DNA of 64,000 nt from Halogranum amylolyticum (GCF_900110465.1 NZ_FODV01000003.1:248001-312000); one strand, 5' to 3'. Numbered from the stretch's first letter, positions 1 through 9,428 are shown. Notes: generated by a model from the letters alone, not told the origin. Translations and numbers: made by a program.

Positions 1-1
1 C

Positions 2-1978
2 ATCCTCCTCCAGGCGAAGATCAGTATGGCCGCCGGACTCATCATCGCCGCCCCCGCGTTCATTTACTTCGCTCGCGACGCCCTCCGCGAGCGTGGCTAC
101 TGGCCGCAGGCACCCGTCGCGACGTGGAAGCTGGTCGGGATCGGGCTCCTCTCTGCCGTGCTGTTCACGCTGGGGCTCTTCTACGGCTACTTCCTCTTCT
201 TCCCGCTGATGTTCCAGTTCCTCGCGGAGAACGCCATCGCGGTCGACCTCGCACCGCGCTACTCGATCGTCAAGTGGGCGCAGTTCATCTTCCTCCTGAC
301 CGTCTCCTTCGGGTTGGCCGCCCAGATGCCGCTGGCCATCACGGCGCTCTCCTACGCCGAGATCGTCCCCTACGAGACGTTCCGCGACAAGTGGCGGTAC
401 GCGGTGCTGGCCATCTTCGTCTTCGGTGCCGTCTTTTCGCCGCCGGACCCGTTCACGCAGATCATGTGGGCCGCGCCGCTGCTCGTGCTCTACGGCTTCA
501 GCCTCTATCTCGCCAAGATCGTCGTCACTGCCCGTCGAGGGAGCGAACAAACCGACTTCCGGGCGGTGGCGAAGACGAACTGGAACGTACTCGCGGGCGT
601 GTTCGCCGCCGCCGTCGCCGCCGCGTACCTGTTCTACACCCGCGGCGGGGTCGCCCGCGTCAACGGCTATCTCGACACGAGCACGATCGGCGGGTACACC
701 GACTACCGCCTGCTCCCGGCGGCCGACCTCCTGCCGCTGTCGCCGACGGCCAACGCCGTCCTCGTCGGTGCGGTGCTCGGCCTCGTCGTCGCCGGCGTCG
801 CGCTGATGTACTTCGTCGTCTCGGCGCTCGGCAAGTCGACCGAGTCGACCGGCGAACTGGGCGACCCGACCGGGATCGACCTCCGAGAACTCGACGAGGC
901 GGGCGTCCGTGCGGCACCGCTGGAGGCGTTCGCGGCACTCTCGGAGTCCGAGGCGCTGCAGATCGCCAGCGAGGCGATCGACGACGGCGACCACACGAAG
1001 GCGCAGGCCGTCCTCGACCGCTTCGACGAGGCACAGAAGGCCGACGTCGACGGCGACGAGTCGATGGTCCAGACCGGCGAGGGCGGCGACGAGGCCGGGA
1101 CGGCCGAGGGGAGTGCCCCCGGTAGTATCGAGGACCGGGCGACCCGTGCCGGCGGGTCGTTCCTCTCGGAACTGACCGACGGCGAGCGCGACGAGGACGA
1201 CATCGGTGGCTACTACACCGACATCATGTTCATCATCGAGAGCCTCACCTCGAAGGCGTTCTGGGTGGTCGGGTGGTTCATGCTCATCCTCGGGGGGACG
1301 TTCACGTGGCTCTACAGCGGCGGGATCGGTGACGTGAAGACGAACTTCCTCGACCGTCTGCCAGCGGCCGTCAACCCCGAGGCACTGACGGTCATCACGC
1401 TTCACCCCGTCGAGGCGCTCATCTTCGAGGTGAAGTTCTCGACGCTCGTCGCCGGGGTCATGACGCTCCCGCTCGTCGCGTTCCTCGCGTGGCCCGCGCT
1501 CCGCGAGCGAAAGCTCGTCTACGGCCGTCGCTACGTCATCTTCGGCTGGATGGGGGCGCTGCTCGTCGGTCTCGTCGGCGGGTTCGCCGTCGGCTACCTC
1601 TACGTCGCACCGACGGTGATCTCGTTCCTCGTCGCCGACGCGGTGGCGGCGGATATGGTCATCAGCTACCGCATCTCCGACTTCTTCTGGCTCATCTTCT
1701 ACACGACGGCCGGCATCGGTCTGCTGGCGGACGTGCCGGTGTTGATGGTGCTTCTCAACACCAGCGGCGTCTCCTACCGGGCCATGCGGGGTCGCTGGCG
1801 GGAGGTGACGGTGGGTATCCTCACGTTCGCGGCGTTCTTCACGCCCGCGGGCATCCTGACGATGTTCCTCGTTACGATCCCGCTGATGGCCGCCTACGGA
1901 CTCGGACTCGCCGTCCTGTACGTCATCACGTTCGGCGGTCGCCGCGACCTAGCCCGGCCCCGCGCATCGGACGTCTGA
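2..1978 (+). CDS. tatC2: Twin-arginine translocase subunit TatC, tandem-fused form (5' partial)
   Basis: Membrane component of the Tat system, which exports folded proteins carrying an RR signal; haloarchaea use this route heavily. Counting from the ATG at base 26, a first TatC-like domain occupies roughly residues 1-265. A soluble acidic linker follows (about 270-395) and then a second TatC-like domain of several membrane helices (about 400-640). The arrangement fits the haloarchaeal TatCt fusion. The frame is open to base 2 and the first N-terminal helices are missing, so the true start lies upstream of the window. Several Tat-type lipoproteins in this window are likely clients. Confidence 0.9.
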   Translation: MLLQAKISMAAGLIIAAPAFIYFARDALRERGYWPQAPVATWKLVGIGLLSAVLFTLGLFYGYFLFFPLMFQFLAENAIAVDLAPRYSIVKWAQFIFLLTVSFGLAAQMPLAITALSYAEIVPYETFRDKWRYAVLAIFVFGAVFSPPDPFTQIMWAAPLLVLYGFSLYLAKIVVTARRGSEQTDFRAVAKTNWNVLAGVFAAAVAAAYLFYTRGGVARVNGYLDTSTIGGYTDYRLLPAADLLPLSPTANAVLVGAVLGLVVAGVALMYFVVSALGKSTESTGELGDPTGIDLRELDEAGVRAAPLEAFAALSESEALQIASEAIDDGDHTKAQAVLDRFDEAQKADVDGDESMVQTGEGGDEAGTAEGSAPGSIEDRATRAGGSFLSELTDGERDEDDIGGYYTDIMFIIESLTSKAFWVVGWFMLILGGTFTWLYSGGIGDVKTNFLDRLPAAVNPEALTVITLHPVEALIFEVKFSTLVAGVMTLPLVAFLAWPALRERKLVYGRRYVIFGWMGALLVGLVGGFAVGYLYVAPTVISFLVADAVAADMVISYRISDFFWLIFYTTAGIGLLADVPVLMVLLNTSGVSYRAMRGRWREVTVGILTFAAFFTPAGILTMFLVTIPLMAAYGLGLAVLYVITFGGRRDLARPRASDV

Positions 1979-2110
1979 CCCGTCTGACCCGTCTGACCCG
2001 ACCCGACTCGGTCCCTCCGTTTCTCTCGACGGCGTTCGCCCGTCAGTGGCAACACTTGCAGGCGGTACTCGAACTGTAAGACGTAAGTATTACCCGAAGA
2101 ATATCCACGT

Positions 2111-2305
2111 ATGGCCAAGATAAGCGTCGAGATTCCCGACGAGTTACTCGCCGACCTGGACGACCACGTCGGCGAGGGAGGGAAGTTCGTCAACCGAAGC
2201 GACGCTATCCGCGCGTCGGTCCGGAAGACGCTGGACCTCCTCGACGAGATCGACGAACGACACGGACGCCTCGACGAACGGACCCGAGACGCGGACGATG
2301 AGTGA
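2111..2305 (+). CDS. Ribbon-helix-helix (CopG-type) DNA-binding protein
   Basis: A 64-residue protein. A short beta strand (KISVEIPDELL) is followed by two helices containing NRSDAIRASVR, the classic ribbon-helix-helix layout of small dimeric repressors. The C-terminal 20 residues are charged. A weak TATA-like stretch (agtattacc, 2086-2094) lies about 20 nt before the ATG. The last codons overlap the start of the transporter gene at 2298, so the two are probably co-transcribed and translationally coupled. It may regulate that transporter, but the target is not visible in the sequence. Confidence 0.85.
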   Translation: MAKISVEIPDELLADLDDHVGEGGKFVNRSDAIRASVRKTLDLLDEIDERHGRLDERTRDADDE

Positions 2306-3008
2306 GCGAAGGCGTGAGCCCTCCGTGGCTCCCATCGCACTCGTCGCCCTGTTCGTCACCGCGCTGGTGACCGCACAGCTCGTCTCCTCGAAGCTTCTGT
2401 CGCTCACGGTTCCCGTCGTCGGGATCGCACTCACGGCACCGGGCGGGACGCTCGCCTACGCAGCCACCTACTTCGCCTCCGACTGCATCTCGGAGCTGTA
2501 CGGCGAGTCGTTCGCTCGCCGCGTGGTCAACGTCGGCTTCGCGATGAACTTCGTGATGTTGGCGCTCGTCTTCCTCACCATCCGGATCCCGGCCGCACAG
2601 GGGAGTCCCGTCGACCCCGATCAGTTCGCGACCGTTCTCGGGTCGGGCGCGAACATCGTCCTCGGGTCGTCGCTGGCCTACCTCGTCAGCCAGAACTGGG
2701 ACGTCGTCGTCTTCCACCGGATCCGCGAGGCGACCGACGGTTCGATGCTCTGGCTCCGCAACGTCGGGTCGACGGCGACGAGCCAACTCATCGACACGGT
2801 CATCTTCACCGTCATCGCCTTCGCCGTCGCACCGGTCGTTCTCGGTACCGGACAGCCGCTGCCGACGGCCGCCGTCGTGAGCGTCGTCGTCGGACAGTAC
2901 CTCGCGAAACTGCTCATCGCACTGCTCGACACGCCGCTCGTCTACGCGACGGTCGGCGCGCTCCGACCGGACGGCCGCGAGGGGACCGCCCCCACCGCGA
3001 GCAATTAA
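2298..3008 (+). CDS. Queuosine/archaeosine precursor transporter (VUT/YhhQ family)
   Basis: A 236-residue integral membrane protein with about six hydrophobic helices. Family features include the early TAQLVSSKL segment and the FASDCISELYGE motif near residues 59-70. In bacteria the family imports 7-deazaguanine precursors. In archaea the related need is preQ0 for archaeosine at tRNA position 15, so uptake of a 7-deazaguanine is the likely role. The start overlaps the upstream ribbon-helix-helix gene by 8 nt. The substrate is inferred from the family only. Confidence 0.85.
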   Translation: MSERRREPSVAPIALVALFVTALVTAQLVSSKLLSLTVPVVGIALTAPGGTLAYAATYFASDCISELYGESFARRVVNVGFAMNFVMLALVFLTIRIPAAQGSPVDPDQFATVLGSGANIVLGSSLAYLVSQNWDVVVFHRIREATDGSMLWLRNVGSTATSQLIDTVIFTVIAFAVAPVVLGTGQPLPTAAVVSVVVGQYLAKLLIALLDTPLVYATVGALRPDGREGTAPTASN

Positions 3009-3120
3009 GGCCCCCGAGGCGACGGGTTCGTCGCCGTGACGCTCCGACCCCGACGCTTCCGGCGAACCTGTCCGCCGACGATACAGTCGTGCTTATGTCT
3101 GTCGGTAGCAAATGACACTC

Positions 3121-3372
3121 ATGGCTGGGACGCACCGAATACGACTAACCGAGCGCGACAGCATGGAGGGAGGCGTCCGCTGTCCGAACTGCGGGAGCTA
3201 CACGTCGTTCGGCGACATCATCGCCACCGGACACTGCAGGGGCGTCAGACGGGAGGAGGAGCCCTGCGAGACGGGGCTCGCGATCGATCTCGTGGTCAGA
3301 GAGACCGACATCCGACAGACGGCGTACGAACTGAACGCCCTCGACCCGGAACCGCTCGACCCCGAAGACTGA
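3121..3372 (+). CDS. Small four-cysteine (zinc-ribbon-like) haloarchaeal protein
   Basis: About 83 residues. CPNC near the N-terminus and two further cysteines in the next 30 residues (GHCRG, EPCETG) form a plausible zinc site. The rest is acidic and has no recognised domain. Methionines at 3112 and 3163 are alternative starts. I prefer 3121 because the TATA-like box gcttatgt (3091-3098) is centred 27 nt upstream, the usual leaderless haloarchaeal spacing. Function unknown. Confidence 0.65.
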   Translation: MAGTHRIRLTERDSMEGGVRCPNCGSYTSFGDIIATGHCRGVRREEEPCETGLAIDLVVRETDIRQTAYELNALDPEPLDPED

Positions 3373-3444
3373 CGACCGAACGGCGGCGGTGTCGAGGAGG
3401 AGAGTACGGACGATCGAGAGCGACCGCGTCGGACGGCGATCGCC

Positions 3445-4221
3445 CTACTCGGCGTCGACGCGTTCGGCGAACGCGAACCGCGGCTTCACGTCGGTGATCT
3501 GGACGGTGACGACGTCCCCCGCCTCCGCACCGGAGACGAAGACGGTGAACTCCTCGACCTTGGCGATCCCGTCGCCCTCGCTGCCGACGTCGACGACCTC
3601 GACCTCCAGTTCGTCGCCCTTCCGGACGGGAGCCGTGATGCGTTTCTTCGCGACGAGGTAGAGTTCGGAGGACTCCTGTCGGGAGGCGTCGGGGTGGGTC
3701 GCCCGGACGTACTGGAACTCCTCTTCCATGTCGGCGCGGAGATCCGGCAGGTCCGGCCCGTCGAACACCTTCACCACGAGGTCACCGCCGCTGTCGAGCA
3801 GGTCGAGGGCGACCTCGAACGCCTGACGAGCGAGATAGACCGATCGGGCGTGATCGAGGTTGTACTCGCCGGTCATGTTCGGTGCCATGTCGGAGACGAC
3901 AACGTCCGCGCCGTCCGCGCCGACGGCGTCCGACAGCCGCGCCTTGGTCTCGTCGTCGGTCATGTCGCCACGGATGGTCTGAACGTTGCGCGCCTCCAGT
4001 TCGTCGATGCGCTGGAGGTCGACGCCGACGACCTTCCCGTGTTCGCCGACCTCCTCGGCGGCGACCTGTAGCCACCCGCCGGGTGCGGCTCCGAGGTCGA
4101 CGACCCGGTCGCCGGGCGAGAAGAGTTCGGCGGTCTCGTCGAGCTGTTTGAGCTTGTAGGCCGAGCGGGCGCGATAGCCCTGCTGTTTGGCCTTGTTGTA
4201 GTACTGATCTTTGCGAGCCAT
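3445..4221 (-). CDS. rlmE: 23S rRNA uridine-2'-O-methyltransferase (RlmE/FtsJ) with C-terminal TRAM domain
   Basis: Class I SAM-dependent methyltransferase of 258 residues. The N-terminus has the FtsJ signature ARSAYKLKQLDE (first catalytic Lys). The SAM-binding motif VVDLGAAPGGWLQVA follows, then VVSDMAPNMTG (catalytic Asp) and VVKVFDG (second Lys). Residues about 200-258 form a TRAM RNA-binding domain, a fusion typical of archaeal RlmE. It methylates the A-loop region of 23S rRNA. The frame is open further upstream, but MARKDQYYNKAK at 4221 is the family start. Confidence 0.93.
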   Translation of the reverse strand: MARKDQYYNKAKQQGYRARSAYKLKQLDETAELFSPGDRVVDLGAAPGGWLQVAAEEVGEHGKVVGVDLQRIDELEARNVQTIRGDMTDDETKARLSDAVGADGADVVVSDMAPNMTGEYNLDHARSVYLARQAFEVALDLLDSGGDLVVKVFDGPDLPDLRADMEEEFQYVRATHPDASRQESSELYLVAKKRITAPVRKGDELEVEVVDVGSEGDGIAKVEEFTVFVSGAEAGDVVTVQITDVKPRFAFAERVDAE

Positions 4222-4338
4222 CTGTTGAGCAACGGTAGACGACCGAGCGGTAAACAGGCTTCGTTGTCGTCGACGTGCCGTGTCCACCGTCGGGAAGGAA
4301 AGAGTAAGTGCGGACGCGCTACGCGACAGTCGGCGGGT

Positions 4339-4806
4339 TCACTCGATGTGGAGTTCGTCCCCGTCGTCGACGGCGTCGGCGTCCCACTCGAGGTGGAAGT
4401 CGACGCTGCGTCGACTCGCGGAGGTCAACATCGCGGAGTCGGAGTCGACGGCGACGTCGAGCGTCATCGTCTCCGGTGGGTTGATCGTGGCGCTGTCGTC
4501 GCCGACGTAGAACGTCACCTTGTCGTACTTCGTCCGGTGGCCGACGTCAGCCCCGCTGTCGGTGTCGGTCCGTTCGGCGTTCTCCGAAGGCTCCACGCTC
4601 CGGTCGCGTCCGGTGTCGCTCGTCGCGTTCGTCGCGGTCGTTCGGTCGTCCGGCCGCGTCTCCGCGGGGTTCGTTCGTTCCCGGTCGGAACGGGTCGTTC
4701 CGTCGGCCTCGTGCGTCCCCTTCGCGTCCAGTTGATCGGCGAACTCGCGGAGGTACGCTGCGACGTCCGCTCGTGACAGCTCTCGTGATGTCTCGATCTC
4801 GGTCAT
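4339..4806 (-). CDS. Amphi-Trp domain-containing protein
   Basis: A 155-residue acidic protein. The N-terminal 30 residues (SRADVAAYLREFADQLDA) and the C-terminal block (VTFYVGDDSATINPPE, then a VDFHLEW strand) match the two ends of the amphi-Trp domain found in haloarchaea. Between them is a hydrophilic insert of about 55 residues rich in Thr, Asp and Arg, which makes this copy longer than the usual ~90-residue form. The biochemical role is unknown. Confidence 0.75.
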   Translation of the reverse strand: MTEIETSRELSRADVAAYLREFADQLDAKGTHEADGTTRSDRERTNPAETRPDDRTTATNATSDTGRDRSVEPSENAERTDTDSGADVGHRTKYDKVTFYVGDDSATINPPETMTLDVAVDSDSAMLTSASRRSVDFHLEWDADAVDDGDELHIE

Positions 4807-4956
4807 GGTGAGAGAACGGTCGCCGGAGAGACATGAAGATGGGCTGTATTTGCAAGTCGTTTATTTACCCGTCCGTCGTCGTCGGCCTGTCCGGCAGATC
4901 GTCGCTGACCGCCAACGTGCGCGCTCGCACACGCTACACACTACGGTAAATCAGGA

Positions 4957-4966
4957 GTATTTTTAA
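4957..4966 (+). promoter_or_regulatory. TATA-like box of the PCNA gene
   Basis: The A/T block gtatttttaa stands out of GC-rich DNA. It is centred 29 nt before the PCNA ATG (4991), the usual TATA position for a leaderless or short-leader archaeal transcript. Confidence 0.7.
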
Positions 4967-4990
4967 GGCCCATCTCGTAGCACGCACCAT

Positions 4991-5734
4991 ATGTTCAAGG
5001 CCATCGTCAGTGCGTCGACGCTCCGAGATGCGCTCGACTCGGTAAGCGTACTGGTCGAGGAGTGTAAGATTCGACTGAACGAGGACGAACTCGCCATCCG
5101 TGCGGTCGACCCCGCCAACGTCGGGATGGTCGACCTCTCGCTGGAGGCGGCGGCGTTCGAGTCGTACGAGGCCGACGGCGGCGTCATCGGCGTCAACCTC
5201 TCTCGACTGGAAGACATCGCGGGGATGGCCAACTCGGACGATCTCATTCAACTCGAACTCGACGAGGAGACACGGAAGCTCCACATCCAGATCGAGGGAC
5301 TCTCCTACACGCTCGCGCTCATCGACCCCGACTCCATCCGCCAGGAGCCGGACATCCCGGATCTCGATCTCCCCGCGGAGATCGTCCTCGAGGGTAACCA
5401 GATGAACCGCGGGATCAAAGCCGCCGACATGGTGTCGGACCATATCCGCCTCCGCGTCGACGAGGAGGCCGAGGCCTTCTACATCGAAGCCGAGGGCGAC
5501 ACCGACGACGTCGACCTCGAGATCACCCGCGAGGAGCTCATCGATCTCACCGCCGGTCCGGCCGACTCGTTGTTCTCGTTGGACTACCTCAAGGACATGA
5601 ACAAGGCGATCCCCTCCGACGCCGAGGTGACGGTCGAGCTCGGCGAGGAGTTCCCGGTGAAGCTCCACTACGAGTTCGGCGAGGGGATGGGTCACGTGAC
5701 CTACATGCTCGCCCCGCGCATCCAGAGCGACTGA
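4991..5734 (+). CDS. pcn: DNA polymerase sliding clamp PCNA
   Basis: A 247-residue clamp subunit, the normal length for archaeal PCNA, which forms a trimeric ring tethering DNA polymerase, FEN1 and ligase to DNA. The N-terminal [18 protein letters not shown] and the central LARLED-type loop ([13 protein letters not shown]) are characteristic. The C-terminus ends [16 protein letters not shown]. Haloarchaeal clamps are unusually acidic and this one fits. It has its own promoter and is monocistronic. The RFC small-subunit paralogue and PriL elsewhere in the window belong to the same replication machinery. Confidence 0.97.
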   Translation: MFKAIVSASTLRDALDSVSVLVEECKIRLNEDELAIRAVDPANVGMVDLSLEAAAFESYEADGGVIGVNLSRLEDIAGMANSDDLIQLELDEETRKLHIQIEGLSYTLALIDPDSIRQEPDIPDLDLPAEIVLEGNQMNRGIKAADMVSDHIRLRVDEEAEAFYIEAEGDTDDVDLEITREELIDLTAGPADSLFSLDYLKDMNKAIPSDAEVTVELGEEFPVKLHYEFGEGMGHVTYMLAPRIQSD

Positions 5735-5812
5735 CGGTCGGAGGGCGAATCTATCACCGATCCTACCGTTGGCAAGAACGACTATCTGTGAGGCCGTCGA
5801 ATCCGGTCGTGT

Positions 5813-6052
5813 ATGGCGACAAACATCACAGAGGACGACGAAGGCAAGCCGGTCGTCGGTGCCGACGGTGAAGAGGTCGGACGAATCGTCAGCGTCGAAC
5901 ACGGGACTGCGTACGTCGAAGCCGACCCCGGGCTGACCGACACCGTCATGGCCAAGCTCGGCTGGGGCGACAGCGACGAGGAGTCCTATCCGCTCCAGGA
6001 AGGGTCCGTCGAGCGCGTCACCGACGACGAGATCCGACTGAAGGCGTTCTGA
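5813..6052 (+). CDS. Small PRC-barrel-like protein (paralogue of the one at 55920)
   Basis: A 79-residue, acidic, beta-rich protein. GKPVVGADGEEVGRIVSVE is the strand-turn-strand opening typical of PRC-barrel domains. A helix and LGWGD follow, then a final strand (DDEIRLKAF). The protein at 55920-56162 shares this plan, including GK-VV, VG-I, DLT/GLT and LGWGD, so the two are paralogues. PRC barrels often bind RNA or partner proteins; no specific role can be read here. Confidence 0.7.
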   Translation: MATNITEDDEGKPVVGADGEEVGRIVSVEHGTAYVEADPGLTDTVMAKLGWGDSDEESYPLQEGSVERVTDDEIRLKAF

Positions 6053-6066
6053 GGTCGCCACACCAC

Positions 6067-6073
6067 TTTTTTT
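6067..6073 (+). terminator. Oligo-T terminator after the PRC-barrel gene
   Basis: A run of seven T residues begins 15 nt after the stop codon of the 5813 gene. It lies in the short gap facing the convergent MFS gene. T-runs are sufficient for archaeal termination. Confidence 0.55.
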
Positions 6074-6123
6074 GCGAGACGCAGTGCGAACGCCGAGTCG
6101 AAGACTCGCCGACAGACAGACCG

Positions 6124-7479
6124 TCACCGGGCTGGGACCGATGCGAGACGGACGACACCGACGAGGAGTCCGACGACGGGGAGTAACAGCACCGCACCGG
6201 CGACGAACGGCGACCAGTAGGCGACGAGCGCGTACAACGCCGCCATCGTCGGCGGACCGACGGTCCGGCCGAGACTTCCGGCCCCCTGCGTCACGCCGAA
6301 GGCGCTCCCCTGTGTCTCCGCCGACGCCGCTATCGAGACGAGCGTCGTGAGCGCGACGTTCAACAGGCCGTTGCCGAGCGACAGCGCCGCGAGCACGACG
6401 AGCAGGGCGAGGAGCTCCCGCGTCAGGTACGGCGGCCCGCCGACCGCCGGCAGGAGCGCCCCCAACTGCGGCGAGAAGGGGATGGCCGCCAGCGCGACGA
6501 GGAGCAGCGACGCACCCGCGATAGCGATGCGTGACTCGGCGACGCGACGCGAGAGGCGACCGACGACGACGCCCTGGTTGACGACGCCGAGAACGCCGAT
6601 GTAGGTCAACAGGAGCGCCGTCTGCGTCTCGTCGTAGCCGTAGATGTCCGCCGCGAAGGGGATGAACATGACCTGTACGCCGGAGAACGCCACGGAGACG
6701 AGGAAGAACGCGACGACCAGTCCACGGAGGTCGGCGTCGCGGAGCGCGGCGACGAACTGGCCGACGAGCGTCTGTCGGGCACCCCTTCGACGCTGTCGAG
6801 CGGGTTCCGGAAGGAACAGCGCCGCGGACGCCAGCGAGAGCAGACTCAGCCCGGCCGCCGCGAAGCTCGGCAGCGAGAACCGCGTCGCCGGGACGAACGA
6901 GGGGAAGACGCCGCGGGCGGCCGTGACGACGGCGTCGCTGGCGAAGACGCCACCGAGTGCGGGGCCGAAGACGAAGCCGAGACCGAACGACGCGCCGATG
7001 AGTCCCAGCGCTCCCGCCCGTCGCTCCGGCGGCGTGATGTCGGCGATGTACGCCTGCGCGGTGGCGATGTTGCCGCCCATCGCGCCGGCGACCATCCGCG
7101 CGAGGAACAGCACGGTCAGACCGGCCGTGAGCCCGAACGTGTCCGAGAACTCGCCCGCGAGTCCGAACACCGTCCACGCGACGACGCTCCCGACGAGCGA
7201 CAGCATCAGGACGGGGCGACGCCCACGTTCGTCTGAGAGCCGGCCCAAGAGTGGGGCGAAGAGAAACTGCATGAGCGAGTAGGAGGCGGCCAACAGCCCG
7301 ATGAACACGTCGCTGACGAGGAAGCTCCGCACGTAGAACGGGAGGATGGGGATGACGATGCCGAAGCCGAGCAGGTCGATGAAGACGACGCCGATCACCG
7401 CCGCCAGCGCGCGTCGGCGGGAGGCGACGGCGGCGTCCGGGTCGGCGTCGACGACGGTGGCGGCTTCGGGGCCGTTCAT
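6124..7479 (-). CDS. MFS family transporter
   Basis: A 451-residue membrane protein with 12 predicted helices in two six-helix halves. The loop between helices 2 and 3 carries the MFS signature GRLSDERGRRPVLM (motif A). Helices 4-5 carry ARMVAGAMGGNIATAQAYIAD and GASFGLGFVFGPALGG (motif C), which point to a drug/proton antiporter-like exporter of the DHA1 or TetA type. The central loop is basic (RQRRRGAR). Substrate unknown. It stands alone, with its 3' end facing the 5813 gene. Confidence 0.85.
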   Translation of the reverse strand: MNGPEAATVVDADPDAAVASRRRALAAVIGVVFIDLLGFGIVIPILPFYVRSFLVSDVFIGLLAASYSLMQFLFAPLLGRLSDERGRRPVLMLSLVGSVVAWTVFGLAGEFSDTFGLTAGLTVLFLARMVAGAMGGNIATAQAYIADITPPERRAGALGLIGASFGLGFVFGPALGGVFASDAVVTAARGVFPSFVPATRFSLPSFAAAGLSLLSLASAALFLPEPARQRRRGARQTLVGQFVAALRDADLRGLVVAFFLVSVAFSGVQVMFIPFAADIYGYDETQTALLLTYIGVLGVVNQGVVVGRLSRRVAESRIAIAGASLLLVALAAIPFSPQLGALLPAVGGPPYLTRELLALLVVLAALSLGNGLLNVALTTLVSIAASAETQGSAFGVTQGAGSLGRTVGPPTMAALYALVAYWSPFVAGAVLLLPVVGLLVGVVRLASVPAR

Positions 7480-7724
7480 ACAGGGACCGCGGCGTCGACG
7501 GGCCTAACGCTTTCCCCGACCCTCGTGGGCGATGCGAGAGGAGAGTTCGGCTCTCGGGGAGTCGGACCGGCCGGTCACCGACGGGACCGGCGTGCTGAAC
7601 AGTGCGGTCGTCTCCGACCGGCGTCCGACGGATCGACGCTCTCGAAGGGGAAGGCGGCCTGCAACACGTCCGTCCTGCCGACTACCCAAACAGTTGGTCA
7701 TCATGCCTAATTGACTCTCGTTAG

Positions 7725-7943
7725 ATGGTTCTTGTGATGGCACTGTTCCAGCAAACGTCCTCATCCGAGGACATCGAAGAAGCAAAGAAGTCGGACATGA
7801 TCCTTCTCGCAGCGGCTGCTTCGGTCGTGCTCTCACTGCACGAGTTCTACATAAACGACAACCCGGAGCGGGCCGTGTTCATCGGTCACTGGCCGCCGAC
7901 GATCCTCGCGTTCGCGATCTACGTCCGAGACCGGATGAAGTAA
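7725..7943 (+). CDS. Small membrane protein, unknown function
   Basis: A 72-residue protein, or 68 if the ATG at 7737 (MALFQQTSSSED) is used. A charged N-terminus precedes one long hydrophobic stretch (DMILLAAAASVVLSL), then a short amphipathic segment with a second weaker hydrophobic part (TILAFAIYV). An A/T patch (gcctaattga, 7705-7714) could be its TATA region. No family recognised. Confidence 0.6.
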   Translation: MVLVMALFQQTSSSEDIEEAKKSDMILLAAAASVVLSLHEFYINDNPERAVFIGHWPPTILAFAIYVRDRMK

Positions 7944-7958
7944 CAGTCCGACTCAGGT

Positions 7959-8006
7959 ACGAGTCAGAGACTCGTCTTCCCGTTCCTGATCCGTTTTCAT
8001 TTTTTT
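7959..8006 (+). terminator. Hairpin plus T-run after the 7725 gene
   Basis: A six-pair stem acgagt/actcgt with a five-base loop (7959-7975) is followed by two T-runs (7994-7997 and 8000-8006). The element sits 16-63 nt past the stop codon, in the gap before the convergent 8128 gene. Confidence 0.55.
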
Positions 8007-8127
8007 CGGAGTCGAACACGAGCTTGTCGTCTGTAGGGATAGCTACGTGCGGTATTTCTCGGCGTTCTATCGCCAGACCACATGGAGACGCTCGTCTCCT
8101 CGGCACGGTCGCCGGAGCGCGTCGGGT

Positions 8128-8715
8128 TCACACACTCCGGTCGATGACCCGCTTGGCCGCCTGCGCCTTCTCCTTCCAGCCGTAACCGGCCTCGTAGACG
8201 TGGCGCTTGCTCTCGACCAGTTGCTCGGGGGAGGCCTCCTCGAACCCGCCGCGGTCCCACGCGCCCGACTCCCGAAGCCACTCGACGACGTGCTCTTTCG
8301 TCTCGGCCCACGACAACCCCACCATCTCGTACCACGCGACCATGGCGAAGACGGCGTTGTCGTGACAGCCGGGGACGCTCCCCTTCCGGTAGAGGGTTCG
8401 CATCGGCTCTCGGGTCGGTTCGGAGACGAGTTCCTTGTACTCGGCGGCCGTCAGGAGGCGCAGCTCGCCGTCCTCGACGACGACGCGTTGCTGGCGCTTG
8501 AGGTAGTCCAGCGCCGCCTTGTGGAGGTTGTCCCACTCGCCGTGAACCAGTTCGGGCAGGCTCCCCTCGGCGCGAGGAGCGACGGAGAGCAGCGAGACGA
8601 TGTCGACGTAGGCTTTCTCGACCGTCGGCCACTGAGTGCCCTCGAAACGGCAGTCGGCGTCGTGCAGGCTGTTCGTGGTGCGACAGCCGGGACACGGGTA
8701 GTCGAAGCGCGGCAC
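8128..8715 (-). CDS. Conserved haloarchaeal protein with N-terminal CPGC motif
   Basis: A 195-residue protein. It opens RFDYPCPGCRTTNSLHDADC, a possible small zinc knuckle. The rest is a predicted helical, charged domain (WPTVEKAYVDIVSLLS, VHGEWDNLHKAALDYLKRQQRVVVE, and a tail WKEKAQAAKRVIDRSV). The part after residue 60 could be winged-helix-like. The frame continues upstream without a stop, but sequence before the GTG at 8715 is low-complexity and arginine-rich like untranslated shadow, so I use 8715. Function unknown. Confidence 0.65.
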   Translation of the reverse strand: MPRFDYPCPGCRTTNSLHDADCRFEGTQWPTVEKAYVDIVSLLSVAPRAEGSLPELVHGEWDNLHKAALDYLKRQQRVVVEDGELRLLTAAEYKELVSEPTREPMRTLYRKGSVPGCHDNAVFAMVAWYEMVGLSWAETKEHVVEWLRESGAWDRGGFEEASPEQLVESKRHVYEAGYGWKEKAQAAKRVIDRSV

Positions 8716-8890
8716 ACCACGTCGGTTGTGAATCGGCCGTAATAGCTTGCGTGGTTGCCGGTGCGTGCGGGTGGACGCGACACGCGACGGCGATGGAAGC
8801 TGCCAGGGAGACGACGCGCGACGGCGGTGGGAGCGACACAGCGACGAGAGAGCGGAAGAGCCATGCACGCTGCGCCGTCACGAGGGGACG

Positions 8891-9355
8891 ATGCATCTCC
8901 CGCCCTCCACCGTCGCATCCGCGACGCCGACCCGTCGGTCGCTCCTCCGGGCGACCGGCCTGCTCTCGGTCGGCCTGCTCGCCGGCTGCTCGGCCATCGA
9001 CAGCGACCCCAAGCCCGGGTCGCTGCTCGTCGTCAACAACGACGACGTCGCTCACACGCTCCGTCTCGACGTCCGCGTGGGCGGCGAGACGCGTCGGGAG
9101 ACCGTCGACGTCGGTGCCGGCGAGTGGGGACTCCGAAACGAGTTGCTCACCGACCCCGGCACGTACGAAGTGACGGTGACGCTCGACGAGGGCGGTGACG
9201 AGTCGGACGGAGAGAACAGCGGGAACGACGGCGCGACCGCGAGTGCCACGGTTGAACTGACCAGAGGCTCGAGCGGCGGCGTCGCAGGCGAGAATCTGGA
9301 GGTATACATCGACGAAGGCGGGAGTCTCAGGGCCGTCGCGCGGCAGTACGACTGA
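8891..9355 (+). CDS. Tat-type lipoprotein, unknown function
   Basis: A 154-residue secreted lipoprotein. The leader has a twin-arginine motif (TRRSLLRATG), a hydrophobic core and a lipobox (LLAGC), so export by Tat and lipid anchoring at the cysteine are expected. The mature part is a beta-rich domain (LLVVNNDDVAHTLRLDVRVGG and following) with an acidic disordered insert, resembling small haloarchaeal Ig-like exoproteins. The ATG at 8891 is chosen because gaggggac, a good Shine-Dalgarno-like stretch, directly precedes it and the leader begins there. The longer upstream frame overlaps the divergent gene region. Confidence 0.75.
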   Translation: MHLPPSTVASATPTRRSLLRATGLLSVGLLAGCSAIDSDPKPGSLLVVNNDDVAHTLRLDVRVGGETRRETVDVGAGEWGLRNELLTDPGTYEVTVTLDEGGDESDGENSGNDGATASATVELTRGSSGGVAGENLEVYIDEGGSLRAVARQYD

Positions 9356-9428
9356 GCGTCGGGCTGGACTCGTTAGAAATCGGTGGAGAGCGTCAACGAT
9401 CCGCGGAGAGCGGCGAAGAACGGCGCCG

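Noticed and set aside
4934..7177. A 747-codon antisense frame across PCNA and part of the MFS gene
   Set aside because: It is a by-product of GC-rich codon bias opposite two well-supported genes and has no recognisable domain.
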